Assembly (NCBI RefSeq): GCF_030253575.1
Contig: NC_080557.1
Span: 40,872,501-40,936,500 of the forward strand
Reading direction: 5' to 3'
Source: Rhododendron vialii
Lineage: Eukaryota; Streptophyta; Magnoliopsida; Ericales; Ericaceae
Length of the DNA: 64,000 nucleotides
This document shows positions 24,501-38,395 of this stretch, one piece after another. The translations under genes were made by a program, and so were the position numbers. The notes under the pieces are model-generated. The model worked only from the letters and a program-made list of their open reading frames with translations, was not told the origin of the DNA and did not search any database. Every line of letters starts with the position of its first letter. Positions within the stretch are counted from its first letter, which is position 1.

Positions 24501-25240
24501 AGAGACAATTTACTTGTGCAAAAATGGAAGTCTTTTCTTCAAATCATACTACAATTCAGTCCATTTTTTTCGAAAATAAAAGATGACACTCCTTGGCTAC
24601 AAGTATTAATGGTCAAATTACATTTGTGATGCATCATGATTTTGGCAGTATGTTAATTGTCCTCTACCATTCGATTGTGTGTGGTTCTAGCAAAATTAGT
24701 ACTTGTTGAATAGTGAGCTTGACGAGGTGAAGATTCCGATCAGTTTGCCGACTTAGTATTTGAACATTACTCTCACTCTAAATTGATGAAGAGTGCGGGG
24801 TAGATGTCACCTTTCTTTTTGTGGCAATGAGTTCATTTTTTGGTTGGACTCATACTCCATCTATAAGATCGAATGCATAATCCCTAGGGATTGATATAAA
24901 GGTTTGTTAGCTCCCTACAATCTCATGTTCGAAAGCTCTCATCGTTTGCCATTTTTTGGAGCTAATTCATATGGAGTTTTACCCGACTTTACTTAGGTCC
25001 CATGTTATTGGATGCTAACATTCGACGGTACACTGTAATGTGAAACTTGACTCGATTTTAATAGAAAATAAGGGAAAATAACAACAACAAAATACCGTAA
25101 GAAAAAATCACATGATAGTTAGCGGATCAGTGGTCTCAAACATTGCAGCTATAAATTTTTGGCAATTTTTTTTTAAATGTTTTTCTTTGTATGTTTGTGT
25201 TTTGTAGTTCAGACTTTTTGGGTCCTAGATTTGGTTCTGA
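21600..25240. other. Long intergenic region without a recognised gene
   Basis: About 3.6 kb between the storage-protein cluster and EXO5. I see a Stowaway-like MITE (22222-22387), a dispersed-repeat relic near 22960-23080, and AT-rich sequence. Frames of 60-90 codons show no conserved motif. Confidence 0.6.
22222..22387. mobile_element. Stowaway-like MITE
   Basis: Ends CTCTCTCTGCCCC and (reverse complement of the right end) CTCATTCCGTCCT, flanked by TA on both sides. It is shorter and more diverged than the copy at 11785-12031. Confidence 0.7.
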
Positions 25241-25479
25241 GGGCCCGTTCCAGAACTAAAAAAGGGTCCTTATTTTTTAAAAAGATAATTTCAAGCTCAG
25301 AAATTATGAATTTATTGAAATCTAAAATTATGCAATATGGATCTTGTTTGAAAGACCTTAATAAGATCTTTTATACGATGCAAAAAAAAATTGAAAAATT
25401 ATTTTTCATTTACATTATTTTTGAGTTTAAAAATGTGAAAAACTGCTTATTTTTTAAGAAGGTTTTTGGAACGGGGCCT
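25241..25479. mobile_element. Inverted-repeat MITE upstream of EXO5
   Basis: The left end GGGCCCGTTCCAGAA and the right end TTTTGGAACGGGGCC (reverse complement GGCCCCGTTCCAAAA) form terminal inverted repeats around an AT-rich 240-bp body. It lies about 390 bp upstream of the EXO5 start codon. The superfamily is unresolved; the termini resemble hAT or Harbinger MITEs. Confidence 0.6.
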
Positions 25480-25864
25480 GAATATATGTTTGTCTTTGCT
25501 TAAAGGAAAATTCTAAAATCAGCCCAATGAGCTGACAATAGTAAGTGTGTGAATGTATATTAAATGGTATATAAAATATACGGAAAAACGTGTTTTCCTT
25601 GTCTTTTAATATATTTATCGTCAGCCTAGTGAGCTGACAATAGCAAAACTGTTTCTTAAAAACAAAACAAAAGGAACAATAATCTAGTTACCAAGATTGC
25701 CACGTGTCCGCATCCGACGCGTTAGGATAATCTGTTGTCTACATGGGCAACACCCAAATGAAGCACTAGGGTCGTTTTAACGGGCTTAAAATTTCAGTTC
25801 ATAAACACGCCCAGTACTCTCCGCTCCGATCGCAACGGTCACCCCTCCGGGAAGCAATCCAAAA

Positions 25865-28800
25865 ATGACGGAGCCACCGCCACCGCCACCCACTCCCTCT
25901 CTCTCTCCTCAAACCCACAAAAACAAATCCCCAGAAATCCCAATTGAAATCGTGAGCGACGAAGAAATGGCCCTCATCGAAGCTGCCCTGGCCGCCGCCG
26001 GCTCTTCTCAGCCCCGTAAAAATGCGAGGTCTATTAATTCCATCACTCTGCTGGCGAAGCGGAGGTTGTCGACGGGGGAACAACCCTGTTCGGCCGGCGG
26101 CGACATCGAGGACGCCGGCGGCGGTTGTGGTTCCCGCAAGAGGAGCAGGGTTTTTGAGTCGTTATTGCACCGGTTTAGGAGGAAGAGAGGCTTGTCCGTT
26201 ACTGATATTACTTCCACGGTAATTGGGTCTCTTTCTATGTGATGCGAATTTGGATGTTTTCTTCTTCTTTTTTTTATAACAGATCAAGGCGAGCTTAGGC
26301 ATACCTAGACTACTCCGGGACCAATACCACGGTCCACTAGTGGCGCAATTAAAGCCTGGGCGAAGCCCATATTGACTAGTTCTAAAGTAATTGATAGCAC
26401 CTGAGAGATTTTGAAACTTAGACCTCCTAAGGAGCAACCCATTGGGATTTGGATTTGGTTGTTTTCTAATTTCTTAATGAGGTTGATGGTTGCGGTTGAT
26501 ACATTGTTCTCTTTTTTCGATTCGTATGAATGCTTTGCTGTTGATTAGCCGCTCGTGCAGCACTTACAGCTGAGATGAGTGTGAGGGGAAATTCGCAATC
26601 CTTTGTTAAAAATCCTTCACTTCATAATATGTGCTTTCTTGTTTGGTTTGTTTCTTCCTCGCAACTTTCTTCCCCGTTGTGAGGCTCTTATTTGATTGAA
26701 TTTGTGGCTGTTGAGCTTGTGGGTATGTATTGAACATTTGAGAAAAATGGAGGTAACTTATGGGATTGTGCATAGGTAGAAACTTAATATTGTTCTTGGC
26801 ATTGACTATCCTGTGTAATGGGCAACTTTTTGTGAAGGTTTCAAGCAATAATTACCCTTGATTAAGCTAGTGTAGAGAGACAACTTGGGTAAAAAGACTG
26901 CATCGTTTGTATTAGTTAGTTTCCTTAATCAGATTTTTTTTATAAGCACATGGTCAGTAATCTAGCTAGTTTGCTCCAACGGATTGACCAATTGGTTCTT
27001 GAATCTTGATACATGTGGTGCATTTACGAGTATAGAAATTTTCTTTTGAAAAGCTTCGCAATCAGTTTGAATCGTTATTGTAATTTCCTTGATGTAAACC
27101 TTTACATGTCATCCCTTGATCTCAATAATCAATTTGATCACATGAGATCAGCCCTTCAACTATGAGGAATGTGTTCCACAATCCTATAATCCGATTCTGA
27201 GACCTCCTCCACCACCCCTATCATCTGCACCAAATACTCTTATGGTATTGGCACCTACGTTACATGGACTTTCAAAATGAATCAAGTACCCAGTGGCACA
27301 CACTTGACAGGTTTGGGGGTGTCCTGATGCATTATGTTGACATATTTTTCTTTGTTTTACTGCTGTCAATGAGTAAATGCCTGATTTGATACTCTAAGTT
27401 AGAGAAAAACCAATTTATCCGTCAAAGTGGAGTAAACCTGTAAGAAAGAATCATATTGTTGTTCAGCACATCTACACCGAACATGCATACCCGAGTCCAT
27501 ATAACATAGGTTGGTACTCCCTTTCCGAGCACCACTAACGTGGGTAGTGGCTATTCTGAGACTCGAGCACGCTTTTTTATGCACAGATGAATGCCGGCCA
27601 ACCAAACTTGGAAACCAAAATCTTTATTGGTCTCCTCTTGCATTGAGTTTTTAGGACTTGAAATGGGAATCAATATGCTCTGGCAGCTGTGTCCACCCAA
27701 CTCCAACCAAATCATGTACTAGGTGATATGCTTTGGCAGTTGAGTCCACCCAAATGATGTACTGGTGTCACACCACATGCTTTGGTTTTTTGGCAGTCTT
27801 GCATTAGTCTGTACTCTTGTAAGGCACTAGTGACTCAAAACTTGGTAATCATTTCCTTATCGAAAATTTGTGTCTTGATGCAGTTTTGTTGTTTGAAATT
27901 GTTCTTAACTGTGAAATGGTGTTCTATTTTCTGAAGTTTTGGTGCTGAGATCATGTCATGTTAATCCTCATTTCTTCTTAACATTAGGAATGGTGTGAAA
28001 AGCAAATGGAATATTATCTACTGTTTGGCAGACCAAAAGTTTCTAAAGCTATGACAGCAGGTATTGCTCGCCATACAGTACTTGAGGAAGAGGTATGCTT
28101 TTCAGTCCTGTGCTATTTAACATTTACATTATTTGTCACGCTGAGCTCATTCAGAAAATTAGTATTCTTTCATGTGGGCGCACTTTGTAATGACTATGAC
28201 TGTCAAGTATCTTACCCAAGCTTTTAAAATGTTTCTTTTGCCATATTTGATTTCTGGGAACATTCCATCATCTTGACGATATTTTTTTTGAACTAAAGTT
28301 AATTACGATATCTCCTCGTGAAGTGCATATTTCAGTAATCCTTGGTATTTGGCGAAGTAATTTTTTTCTGCAGGAGCCAGTTTTGAAGATGGAAAAGAGT
28401 CTGCATAGTTAGATGATTCTTGGTTTGACCCTAACTTCCCATCTGTGCAGGTTGTAAAACGCATAGAAGTTCGTCTCAAAACAGTCGAAGATGTATGGGC
28501 TGTAAAACTCATGAATTTCATGGCCGGTGTAAATCAATTATTGTTTGAGGGCTTAACACGCGAGTTACCTCTGTAAGTGAGCTTGTTATCATTGTAATTA
28601 GCTTATCTTGAAGTTTGCCGCATTCAATTATGGTAGGCTGATGATATAATGGACTAACCAGTGATTGAAAATGTAATTGAGCTGTTCATGTAATGGGCCT
28701 GATGGCATTATCTTGGGGGAGCATGAAACATGTGGATAGTTTTAGTAATTAAGAAGTGATTGGAACATCAGGAACATATGGGTTGAAAAAAATGGCCTGG

Positions 28801-31288
28801 ATTTTACAGATTTGCTAATTTTTGTTAGGGGAGTCTAAAATGTTCCTGTATCAGTAGATGCAAATTATATCTGATCTATTCGGAACTGTCATGTTAATGT
28901 GTTTTTGTCGGTGAGTTCTTGTTCTTGTTCTTATTGCAAATTATTTTGGTGGAAGGAAAAAATTAACACAAAAGCAATGCCTATAAACTGATTCTGTTGC
29001 TTTTTCAAGTAAGAGGAATTTTGCTTGGAAGCATGCCAAAATATACTTGGGTTTCATCTCTCTCTCTCACCATAATCTTCTTGTATTTCATATCCCTCCT
29101 TCCAAAACGGTCACTTATTATTTGAATGTTGGTTTCCCGGTTTTCCGTTTTATCTTGTCTATACTCTTTTTTTCTTTTTTGACCTGTATGTGTGCGCGCT
29201 TGCCTGCATGCATTGTGCTCAATAATTTACTATCCCTCTGTCCCAATTTTCTTTGTCCTATTCATTGAGTAAAGCGCTTTGATCGGGAGGAAAAAAATAT
29301 GTATTTTGTGAAAAAAGTTCAAGATTTTTTCCACCAATCAAATGATTTGAAGAAAAATTTCAAAATCACCTAAGAAACAATAAATCGTAAAAAAAAAAAA
29401 AAAGAAGTAAAAACAATAAACCGTAAAACATAGACAATTTTTTGAGATGTTAAAAACCGTGAAAATGGGCAAACAAATTGGAATGGGAGTAGTGTGCTTC
29501 AATCCTATAACATAGTTTGACTTTTTTCTGGGTGATTGTTGAGTAACTTGTGATACCTGCAGAATAGGCTTTGTGGAAGGTGTATGGATGGTGGGAGTTA
29601 TTGATGAAATTCGGATGCCTGCAATTGAGACTGAAAAGAGTCCGACATTAGTGGAAACAAAAACTCGTGTGCAAGCAACCCTGCCTGCTGAACCACAGCA
29701 GAGAAATGCGAGGTATGCATATTGACACTGCTTCCCTTTTGCTGCTTCTGTAACAACTGCTCTAGAACTTTAGTTTTTCCTCGTGATAGCAGTGTGATAC
29801 GGTGATACTATAGTCAAGTAGAAAATAGAATGGGAATTCCTACAACATTTATGAGTACTATTTTGGCAGGCTGCAGTTAATGTGCTACAAGTTTTTGTGG
29901 GACAATTTGGTTGCTATTGAATTCCCCTCCAGAAAATTTCTTGATTTCTTTTCTTTGAACGCACACTCCAATTTATCCGAGGAAGTCATAGCACACAGTT
30001 GCAAGTCTGGATTTGCTGCAGAGGTAATAAATCTCTCTTCCTTTTGAAGTGTTTCCCAGAGATTAAATGATACAGAAGATTAACAATGAGGTCAAAGACA
30101 AGAATAGAAAATTGGAAGTCCTAGTACATAATGGCTCATATTACCATTTGGCTTCTACATGAACCTGAGATATTAGTGTATCAGAATTGCTATCTACCAA
30201 TGCCACCTAAGCAACTTGTGCATCATAACACGGGTGTCCCCACAAAGCAGGAAATGGAGTCGAAAACAGGAAACAACGGTTAAGATTAAAGAAATGAAAC
30301 TAAAAAATAACATTCGAGCAATGAGCTGGAGCTTAGTCCATGTTTTTCAATCGTATGATCTAAAGAATCTTGGCTATGTGCAGACTCTTGACGATTTGAT
30401 GAGGTACTTCCAAAATACTTGCAGCATGCTCCCTCCAGCTCATGATCAGCTATTGTTGAGGTGAGCCAAAATCGAGGGATTTTCACCCCATTTCTCTTTC
30501 CGGTCATGGTTGACATTTCAATTTTCAATGCATAAGTTTCTGAATTCATGCTTCATGTGCAAAGACTATTATCACCCTTAGGATATTTTTTTAAGCGATT
30601 TATCTTGGAAGCTTTGTCTTGTTTTTGTATAGATAACATGTTTTTAATTAAATGCCCACTAATTTGTGCAGTTATCACTCCTTTTTTGTACTTTTTGGGG
30701 CCTGTTTGATTTGCTTACTAGCCGTGGGATTGGATTTTATATCCCATGGGATCGCATTTCCAGCATTTGAACACAACAATCAGTGCAGACAACCTAACAA
30801 AAACATCTGGGATATAGTAGTGTAACTTGTGGGATACAGTGTCTATAATCCCTCACTACTAGCTTAGCGTGTTTACTCTTCCTATTAATATTCCACTCCA
30901 ACAGGACGTTAGGATCCTATGATTGCATGGATTGACAAAATTTGAGAGGCCTTCAGGTTCTTATAACGCTTGTACTTCGCAAAAACACCCAATAGGCGGT
31001 TAACAAATATTTTGGGCCTTATTTTTTGGCGGTTGCAGATATGAATTGCAAGAAGACCATTCGTTGCTCCATGAATTTGACTTCACGTATGACCCTGATT
31101 GGGTCAAGGGCCAGACTCAGTGTACTCTTGAGTTCTGGCAGGGAGAAAGGGAAGCTAGATACACAGCTGAGGAGGAGAGATGGAAATGCAAGTACTGTCA
31201 GTTTGCGTCTGTGTGTCCAACAAACGCAGACTCCAATCACTCCATTATCAAACCACCGCTGAGCAGTCCACTTAGTTCCCCTAAATAA
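25865..31288 (+). CDS. EXO5: Exonuclease V (EXO5/DEM1 family)
   Basis: Predicted 403-residue single-strand DNA exonuclease with an Fe-S cluster, acting in DNA repair; plant members are annotated as plastid-targeted. Exons: 25865-26218, 27988-28092, 28451-28572, 29563-29712, 29870-30023, 30384-30460 and 31039-31288. All are GT-AG and the total is 1212 nt in frame. The PD-(D/E)xK nuclease core is visible as [13 protein letters not shown] (Asp about 208) followed by LVETKTR (Glu about 225, Lys about 227). The cluster cysteines are the one in EWCEKQ (about 121) and the C-terminal [10 protein letters not shown] set (about 371, 374, 380), matching the Cys plus CxxC-x5-C pattern of the family. The N-terminus is Pro-rich ([12 protein letters not shown]), followed by [17 protein letters not shown] see no convincing transit peptide. 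Intron 3 carries a MITE. Confidence 0.93.
29230..29489. mobile_element. Stowaway-like MITE in EXO5 intron 3
   Basis: The ends CTATCCCTCTGTCCC and (reverse complement) CTCCCATTCC are flanked by TA. The body is AT-rich. The right end is about 73 bp before the exon 4 acceptor of EXO5. Confidence 0.75.
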
Positions 31289-32545
31289 AGTTTTGGCCGG
31301 AATATATCGCATTTCGGGACAGAAATAATATGGATATTTATCCATGCTTCTTTCTCGCATTGTTCAACAGCTGAAGGCCATATTCGTGCCAATTCCTATT
31401 TGTTGTACAGTATCCCGGTCCATTTCAATGAGCTTAGTGTAATGTATAATTTATATAGAAGCCCCACAGTAGGCTCTGGTGTTTATTTCATCATTGTAAT
31501 TTAACATTATTTCTGATATTGGAATGATATCTAACCATGCATAAGTTTCTCTCTCTCTCTCTCGTGCCATTAAACTAGAGAAGTTTGCTCCCCTCTAGAA
31601 AAGCTCAAATGGAGCCGATAAACAAACTGAACTAGTACGATTGGTGGTTACAAAGTACTCTTTCTGTCCCTATATTTTAGGGATTTCAACTAATTATGAC
31701 AATACAATTATGTGAACACAATCATTGCACTTTTGAAAACTTATTTTCCTAATTTTACTCTTCGATCATTACATTTTTTTACTTTTTTAGTCCTATTAAT
31801 TTTTTTAAAAAAAAAGAGGATAAAAGAGGAATTCCTGTTCTATTGTATCCATTAAGTTTTGATATGGGACGATCTTTTTGAGACGAAAAATAGTACTAAT
31901 TGGGACCCAAAAAAAAAAAATGAAAATGGAGAATAATCATTATTCAATTACCAATCATGCGGTGCTACATCAACATATAATGTAAATAGTTGTGCAAAAT
32001 ATTGTGTTAGCTGACTTTCTCGAAGTTGGGGCTAAAAACGAGCTTAGCTTTGTCGAGTTCAAGTTCAGCTCGCTTACTAAATGAGCTAAAAATTCGAGTT
32101 CGAGCTCAGCTCGAAGCTAAATCATTTACTAAACGAGCTTCTTTAATCGAGCCGAGCCATCCTTAACGAGCCGAGCCGAGCCGAGCTCGCAAGCTGCTCG
32201 ATTCATTTACAGCCCTACTCGAAAGAGTTGAGTTCTGTTCGCCCTCCACTTTAAAAGGGTGAACGTTACCCTCATTTTTATTTGTTGAAATTGTATGAAT
32301 TTCACCACAAAGTGATGTCATACTTATCAAAAAATATATTGCACGAATGTGACCTATACCATTTCAACCAATAATAAAAAAGAGAGTAATGTTCACACAA
32401 CCCCCGAAGGTTGTTACAAAAGGACCGCATGATAACAAAGTTTGGTCAATCGGACTCCAATTCAAAAGCTAAACCACAGAGAATTTAGCTTCCTCCTCCG
32501 TACTCCCCATCCCCCGACAAGCCCTAGTTTTACAACTAACTAACT
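31289..32545. other. Intergenic EXO5-AK6; degenerate hAT end near 32030-32216
   Basis: There is no gene. Around 32040-32210, repeated GAGCTCGGCTCG-type motifs end in TTCATTTACAGCCCTA. This terminus is typical of a widespread plant hAT family (TAGGGCTGTAAATGA). Its left partner is too degraded to define. The AK6 promoter lies in the last few hundred bases. Confidence 0.55.
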
Positions 32546-34421
<1,876 letters not shown>

Positions 34422-34652
34422 TATCGACATCCATGTTTTTCCTTAGTCCTATGTATCTTTGGAATGTGATGTGAACTCTTGAAGACAAGTATCATTCGGC
34501 ATGCTTTATTTTGTATTACTTTTTCCCCTGTATCTCTCTTGGATTAGGAGAGTTCATAGAAATGCCAGACTTTTTTTACGCCAACCATTTTTTTGAATTT
34601 AGCATATTGAAGCTGGATCTCAGAGTCACCAAATCATTAAGAATCGTCTTAA

Positions 34653-34835
34653 TTGGGGGCTATGCAAGTCATGACCACTGACACTGCGACGGTAGAGGAA
34701 CAACTGGCTACAATGGCACGCCCCATTGAAATGCTCACCAAGACTGTGGAAGATAAAGATCAGATTGCATCGCTTATTAACAAGCTAGACCCTCAAAACG
34801 TGGGAGAAATTAGCCAAGATGCGTCACATTATTAG
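34653..34835 (+). pseudogene. LTR-retrotransposon gag remnant
   Basis: A 60-codon plus frame contains MTTDTATVEEQLATMARPIE, then MLTKTVEDKDQIASLINKLD. It resembles the coiled-coil N-terminal region of plant Ty3/gypsy gag proteins, where a 'TxEEQLA..xxAIExLTKxVE.KDxQIAxLxNKLE' pattern recurs. No protease, RT or LTR is seen nearby, so it is a fragment. Confidence 0.55.
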
Positions 34836-35289
34836 TCCTTCGGATTAGTCATTCTATTGAGTCGAGTTTAAAATAAAACAACTGTTTGTTACTGCTTTGC
34901 ATTGTTCTCGTGGCCACACTGTGCTCTCTACTTTCTTTCTTTCTTTTTGGTTACAATGCTCTCTACTTTCTATTGCAGTGAGTTCCTCAGGCTCAGGGCC
35001 CATGGGAGAATACTTGAGGAAAATTAACATTGATAAATGATTCCTAGAGGCTGTCTTGTATTTTTTGCAAGGAAAGGAGTAGAATAAAGAACACAATTAT
35101 AGTAGATTTTGGTTTTGAAGCAACAGAAATATGTATTCAAACCATAAACAAACTAGTACAAAAGACACACCGGTGCCGAAAATATAAGAAACAAAAATAC
35201 GATAAAAAACATCAAAAAAAAAACAATTTCGGTGTTTGAACCCACCGATCCGCTCGTAGGAATGGGTGGATAGAGGTGTCAAACGGATC

Positions 35290-35815
35290 GGGTCGGCACA
35301 GGCACGGCACGGGCACGACACGTTTGAAGGGGGCACAGCACGGCACAGGCATGGATTAATCCTGGTATGGCACGGAACGGCACGGTCGTAGTGGGCACGC
35401 GGCATGACACAGGGCACGGAAGTGAGCGGGAACGACACAGGCACGGCACGGAAGTTGGCCTGGCACGGCACGTCACGACACGATCTTAGACGGGCACAGC
35501 ACGGGCACGACACGAAAGTGGGATGGGGCACGAGTCGCAACACGGCACGACACAGTTCTACCCAGGCACGGGGACGCGGCACAACACGGGCACGAAGTGA
35601 GGGGGAACGACACGGGCACGGCACGGAAGTTAGTCTGGCACGACACGGTCTTAGACGAGCACGGCACGGGCACGACACTAAAGTGGGATGGGGCACAAGT
35701 CGCAACACGGCACGATACGGTTCTAGTCAAGCACGGCACGGTAAGGCACGGGCACGAGCACGGAAGTAGGACAGGCATGGCACGACACAACACAATTTTA
35801 GTCGGGCATAGCACG
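35290..35815. repeat. Left subterminal GCACGGCACG array
   Basis: Degenerate tandem arrangement of 5-6-bp units (GGCAC, GACAC, GGGCAC) with longer higher-order copies, for example AAAGTGGGATGGGGCAC twice. Frames of 100-200 codons here are translation artefacts of the repeat (Cys/Arg/Pro- or Thr/Arg/His-rich). Confidence 0.9.
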
Positions 35816-35817
35816 GC

Positions 35818-36159
35818 CAGTGGCGGTCCTGGCGGATCCAGAAATTTCAGACAGATGGGTCACTTTTCAAGCATAAACTTAATAAAAATACCCACAATCT
35901 AATATAAAAAGATTATGCGTTCAAAAAAATATGACGAGAATAAAAAATGAATGTACTAGTTTTTTACATTTTCACTTTTCAGTAGATCGTTTATTAAATA
36001 TTTATTCTTTATTTTGGTCCATTTGATCCAACAGCCCATTATACTTTATTTTGGGTAGTTTTATACAAAATACTTCCTATTTTGATTCACAAAAAAAAAA
36101 CCTCGATAATTTCAGGTGGGTCACGTGACCCATCTGTGCCTACATTGGATTTGCCCCTG
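35818..36159. mobile_element. hAT MITE nested in the left subterminal array
   Basis: Begins CAGTGGCGGTCC and ends TTTGCCCCTG (reverse complement CAGGGGCAAA). Flanks match at 7 of 8 positions: AGCACGGC (35810-35817) and GGCACGGC (36160-36167). The GCACGG array resumes on the other side, so the insertion postdates the array. Confidence 0.72.
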
Positions 36160-36475
36160 GGCACGGCACAGGCACGACATGTCGACACAACACGGTGTCG
36201 GTTCTCATCAGGCACGGCACGACACGAGACATGGAAAAACAAAGATTTTAAAAAAAGACAGAGAAAATAAATAAGAAAAAAAACTAATTTAAAAAAAATG
36301 GTTTTAAAAAAATAATCTCTATGGACTATGGAGTTCGAACCCAAGTCCTTTGAGACTTGACACACATCTCAAATCACCAAGGCCAACAATCTTTTTGTGT
36401 TTATAATTAGAAGAAGTAATATATATTATATAATTCTATTCTATAAAAATGGGCCTCTTGTATGATAGCCACACG

Positions 36476-37268
36476 ATTGTGACACAATTATGATGATCCA
36501 TATCGTTCATTTGGTTATTCTTGGTGTTTTAATCACTCTTGCAAATTTTCAGGTCTACCGGATTTTGGAAGCCCTTTCATCGGGACGTAGATTTATTAAT
36601 AGAAATTTTTTTGTTATGTGCGATCAAGTATATAATGATAACCAATTTACTTCATTTTTTGTGCTAATGACATAATTACTCCCACATAAAAGGTAGACGA
36701 TTCTGATTTTCAAATAACACATCGGGCGGCCCTCAAGTGGTGCATTATAGGACTTTAACGCTTTTGAAAGCACCAACCGTGTTCTGATCATGTGGTTTTC
36801 GACATCCGATTATCACCTATTTAGGGGAGAATAATAATTTGATAAGATCTTAAATCGTAACGGTTTAGATCGAACATTCGAAAAAATGAGTCTGCAGCTA
36901 CCTTTCAAATGTATACATCGAACTTATCTGGTTATAGACCAATGTATTCTACTATAGTCTAATGTTCGCTAATCACATGATTGCAACACAAGTATGACGA
37001 TCCATACCGTGCATTTTGTTTTTCTCGGTGTTTTAATCACTCTCGCAAATTTTTGGGTTTATCGGGTTTCGAAAGCCCTTTCATCGCAACTTAGATTCAT
37101 TAATAGAAAATTTGACGTTATGTACGATCAAGTATATAACGATAACCAATTTACTTCATTTTTGGCGCGAATAATATAATCACTCCCACATAAAAAAATA
37201 GACAGTTTCGATTTTCAAATAACACCTCGGGCGACCCTCGAGTGATGCATTACAGGATTCTACGAGAA
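36476..37268. repeat. Direct repeat of about 290 bp, copies 504 bp apart
   Basis: Copy 1 is about 36476-36764 and copy 2 about 36980-37268. Shared blocks include GGTGTTTTAATCACTCT, GAAAGCCCTTTCATCG and GATCAAGTATATAA. Both copies keep similar 61-codon frames, but with no recognisable domain, so I do not call genes. Confidence 0.8.
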
Positions 37269-37465
37269 CTTTCGATAAGCTGGTGCATATGGATTATGGT
37301 GTCCCGTATGCACATGATCACAAAGATCATATAAAAAGGAATGAGATGCTGCCCTAGCAGACATCTCATTCACGTCATTCTCTTGTGGCAGTGTGGTGTG
37401 TGTGTGTGTGTGGCAGTGTGGTGTTTTGTGGCTTATTCATTTCAGTAAATGGGCTAAAGTGGATA

Positions 37466-37885
37466 TTGTGGCAACTTATGAAGGCCTTAAATGGCAACAT
37501 GATGTTGCCCTCGCTTCAGTTTTTGGCTATGATATATTTTCTTAACTAATATGCTGAGCTTAAGTTTTACTGCATGCCTTGTGGTCTGTTTAGCTTCACT
37601 TAACTGAAGTGTGTGTCTCCTTTTAGTCTGAAATGAATAAGCCACAGACACAATCCCAGTTTTTGGCTAAGTGAAGTGTGATTGTGTTGCAACTTATGAA
37701 GGCCTTAACGGCAACTTAACGTTGCCGCATCCATTTCAATTTCCGGCTATGATGATAAAAAAAACCCTAATGTCTGAGCCGTAGTGGTATTGGTAATGTT
37801 ATGAACTATGAAGTGGTGGTGCGACTTATGAAGGCCTTAATGGCAACTTAATGTTGCATCCATTTCAATTTTCTGCTATGATGAT
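37466..37885. repeat. Triplicated 65-bp motif inside the hAT-like element
   Basis: Three related copies begin near 37470, 37686 and 37822 with ACTTATGAAGGCCTTAA, followed by TGGCAAC..TGTTGC and TTTCAGTTTTTGGCTATGAT-like sequence. The function is unknown; the copies probably arose by local duplication within the element. Confidence 0.75.
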
Positions 37886-38070
37886 ATTATCTTAGCAGAA
37901 TTCAATTTTCTTGTTCATTTGGCTTTCATATACCTGTTTTCTGCTGCTGTTGGTGCATGCCTGGCTTGCTGGTTATTGTTTTCTTGTATTGTAGGACATT
38001 GTAGAGGGCCTAGAGACCAAGGACCAAACCACGTGAAGGCTGAAGCAATTGGCATTCGTGAAATTCGAAC

Positions 38071-38395
38071 TTGATCAAGAAGGATGAATTTCCTGATGTG
38101 CACCTCAACATTATCAGCAAACTTGATCAAGTGAATCAGGTTTGTGGTGAATTTGTTTTTCTTTAGAGGTTTGTCATTAATTAGCTTTACGTGTTGGGTT
38201 TTGAGTTTTGGTATATAGATAGATCATTATTGTTGCTGTATAACTATAATGGGAGCCTTATTATCGTTTGGCGGTTCAGGTTGTGGAGATGACAATCTGT
38301 CCTAGTTTAGTTGAGCTCGTTGAGGATCCAGATGTTGACATTCATTTCTTCGCCAACCAAGCACTCCAGTCAATCATGTCATGATGTCAAGCTAA
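38071..38395 (+). pseudogene. Captured fragments of PP2A 65-kDa regulatory subunit A
   Basis: Two exon-like pieces separated by an intron with GT (38140) and AG borders. The first (38071-38139) translates as KKDEFPDVHLNIISKLDQVN and ends with Gln at a GT donor. The second (38280-38395) gives PSLVELVEDPDVDIHFFANQ, then ALQSI. After a small frameshift, the family C-terminus VMMSS and its stop follow at 38378-38395. Both match HEAT-repeat segments of the plant PP2A scaffold subunit (RCN1/PP2AA family). In the parent protein these segments are not adjacent; the intervening HEAT repeats are missing. This is a partial, intron-containing, transduplicated copy inside the hAT-like element. Confidence 0.82.

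Noticed and set aside
25177-25503. 108-codon plus frame
   Set aside because: It covers the inverted-repeat MITE and poly-T/A sequence (Phe/Lys-rich), so it is not a gene.
30690-30940. Harbinger-like element in EXO5 intron 6 (GGGGCCTGTTTGATTTG)
   Set aside because: Only one terminus is clear; the opposite end does not pair well and no TTA duplication was seen.
31661-31910. Another Stowaway-like element (starts GTACTCTTTCTGTCCC)
   Set aside because: The left end resembles the family, but no convincing matching right end or TA flank was found.
35097-35902. Open frames of 100-203 codons on both strands
   Set aside because: They are translations of the GCACGGCACG tandem array (strings of Cys, Arg, Pro, Thr, His). 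No domain or splice context.
36490-37179. Two similar 61-codon frames (MxIHxVH.. family) that looked like a duplicated small gene
   Set aside because: They lie in a direct repeat inside a transposon. The frames end at different residues, with no start context or known domain.
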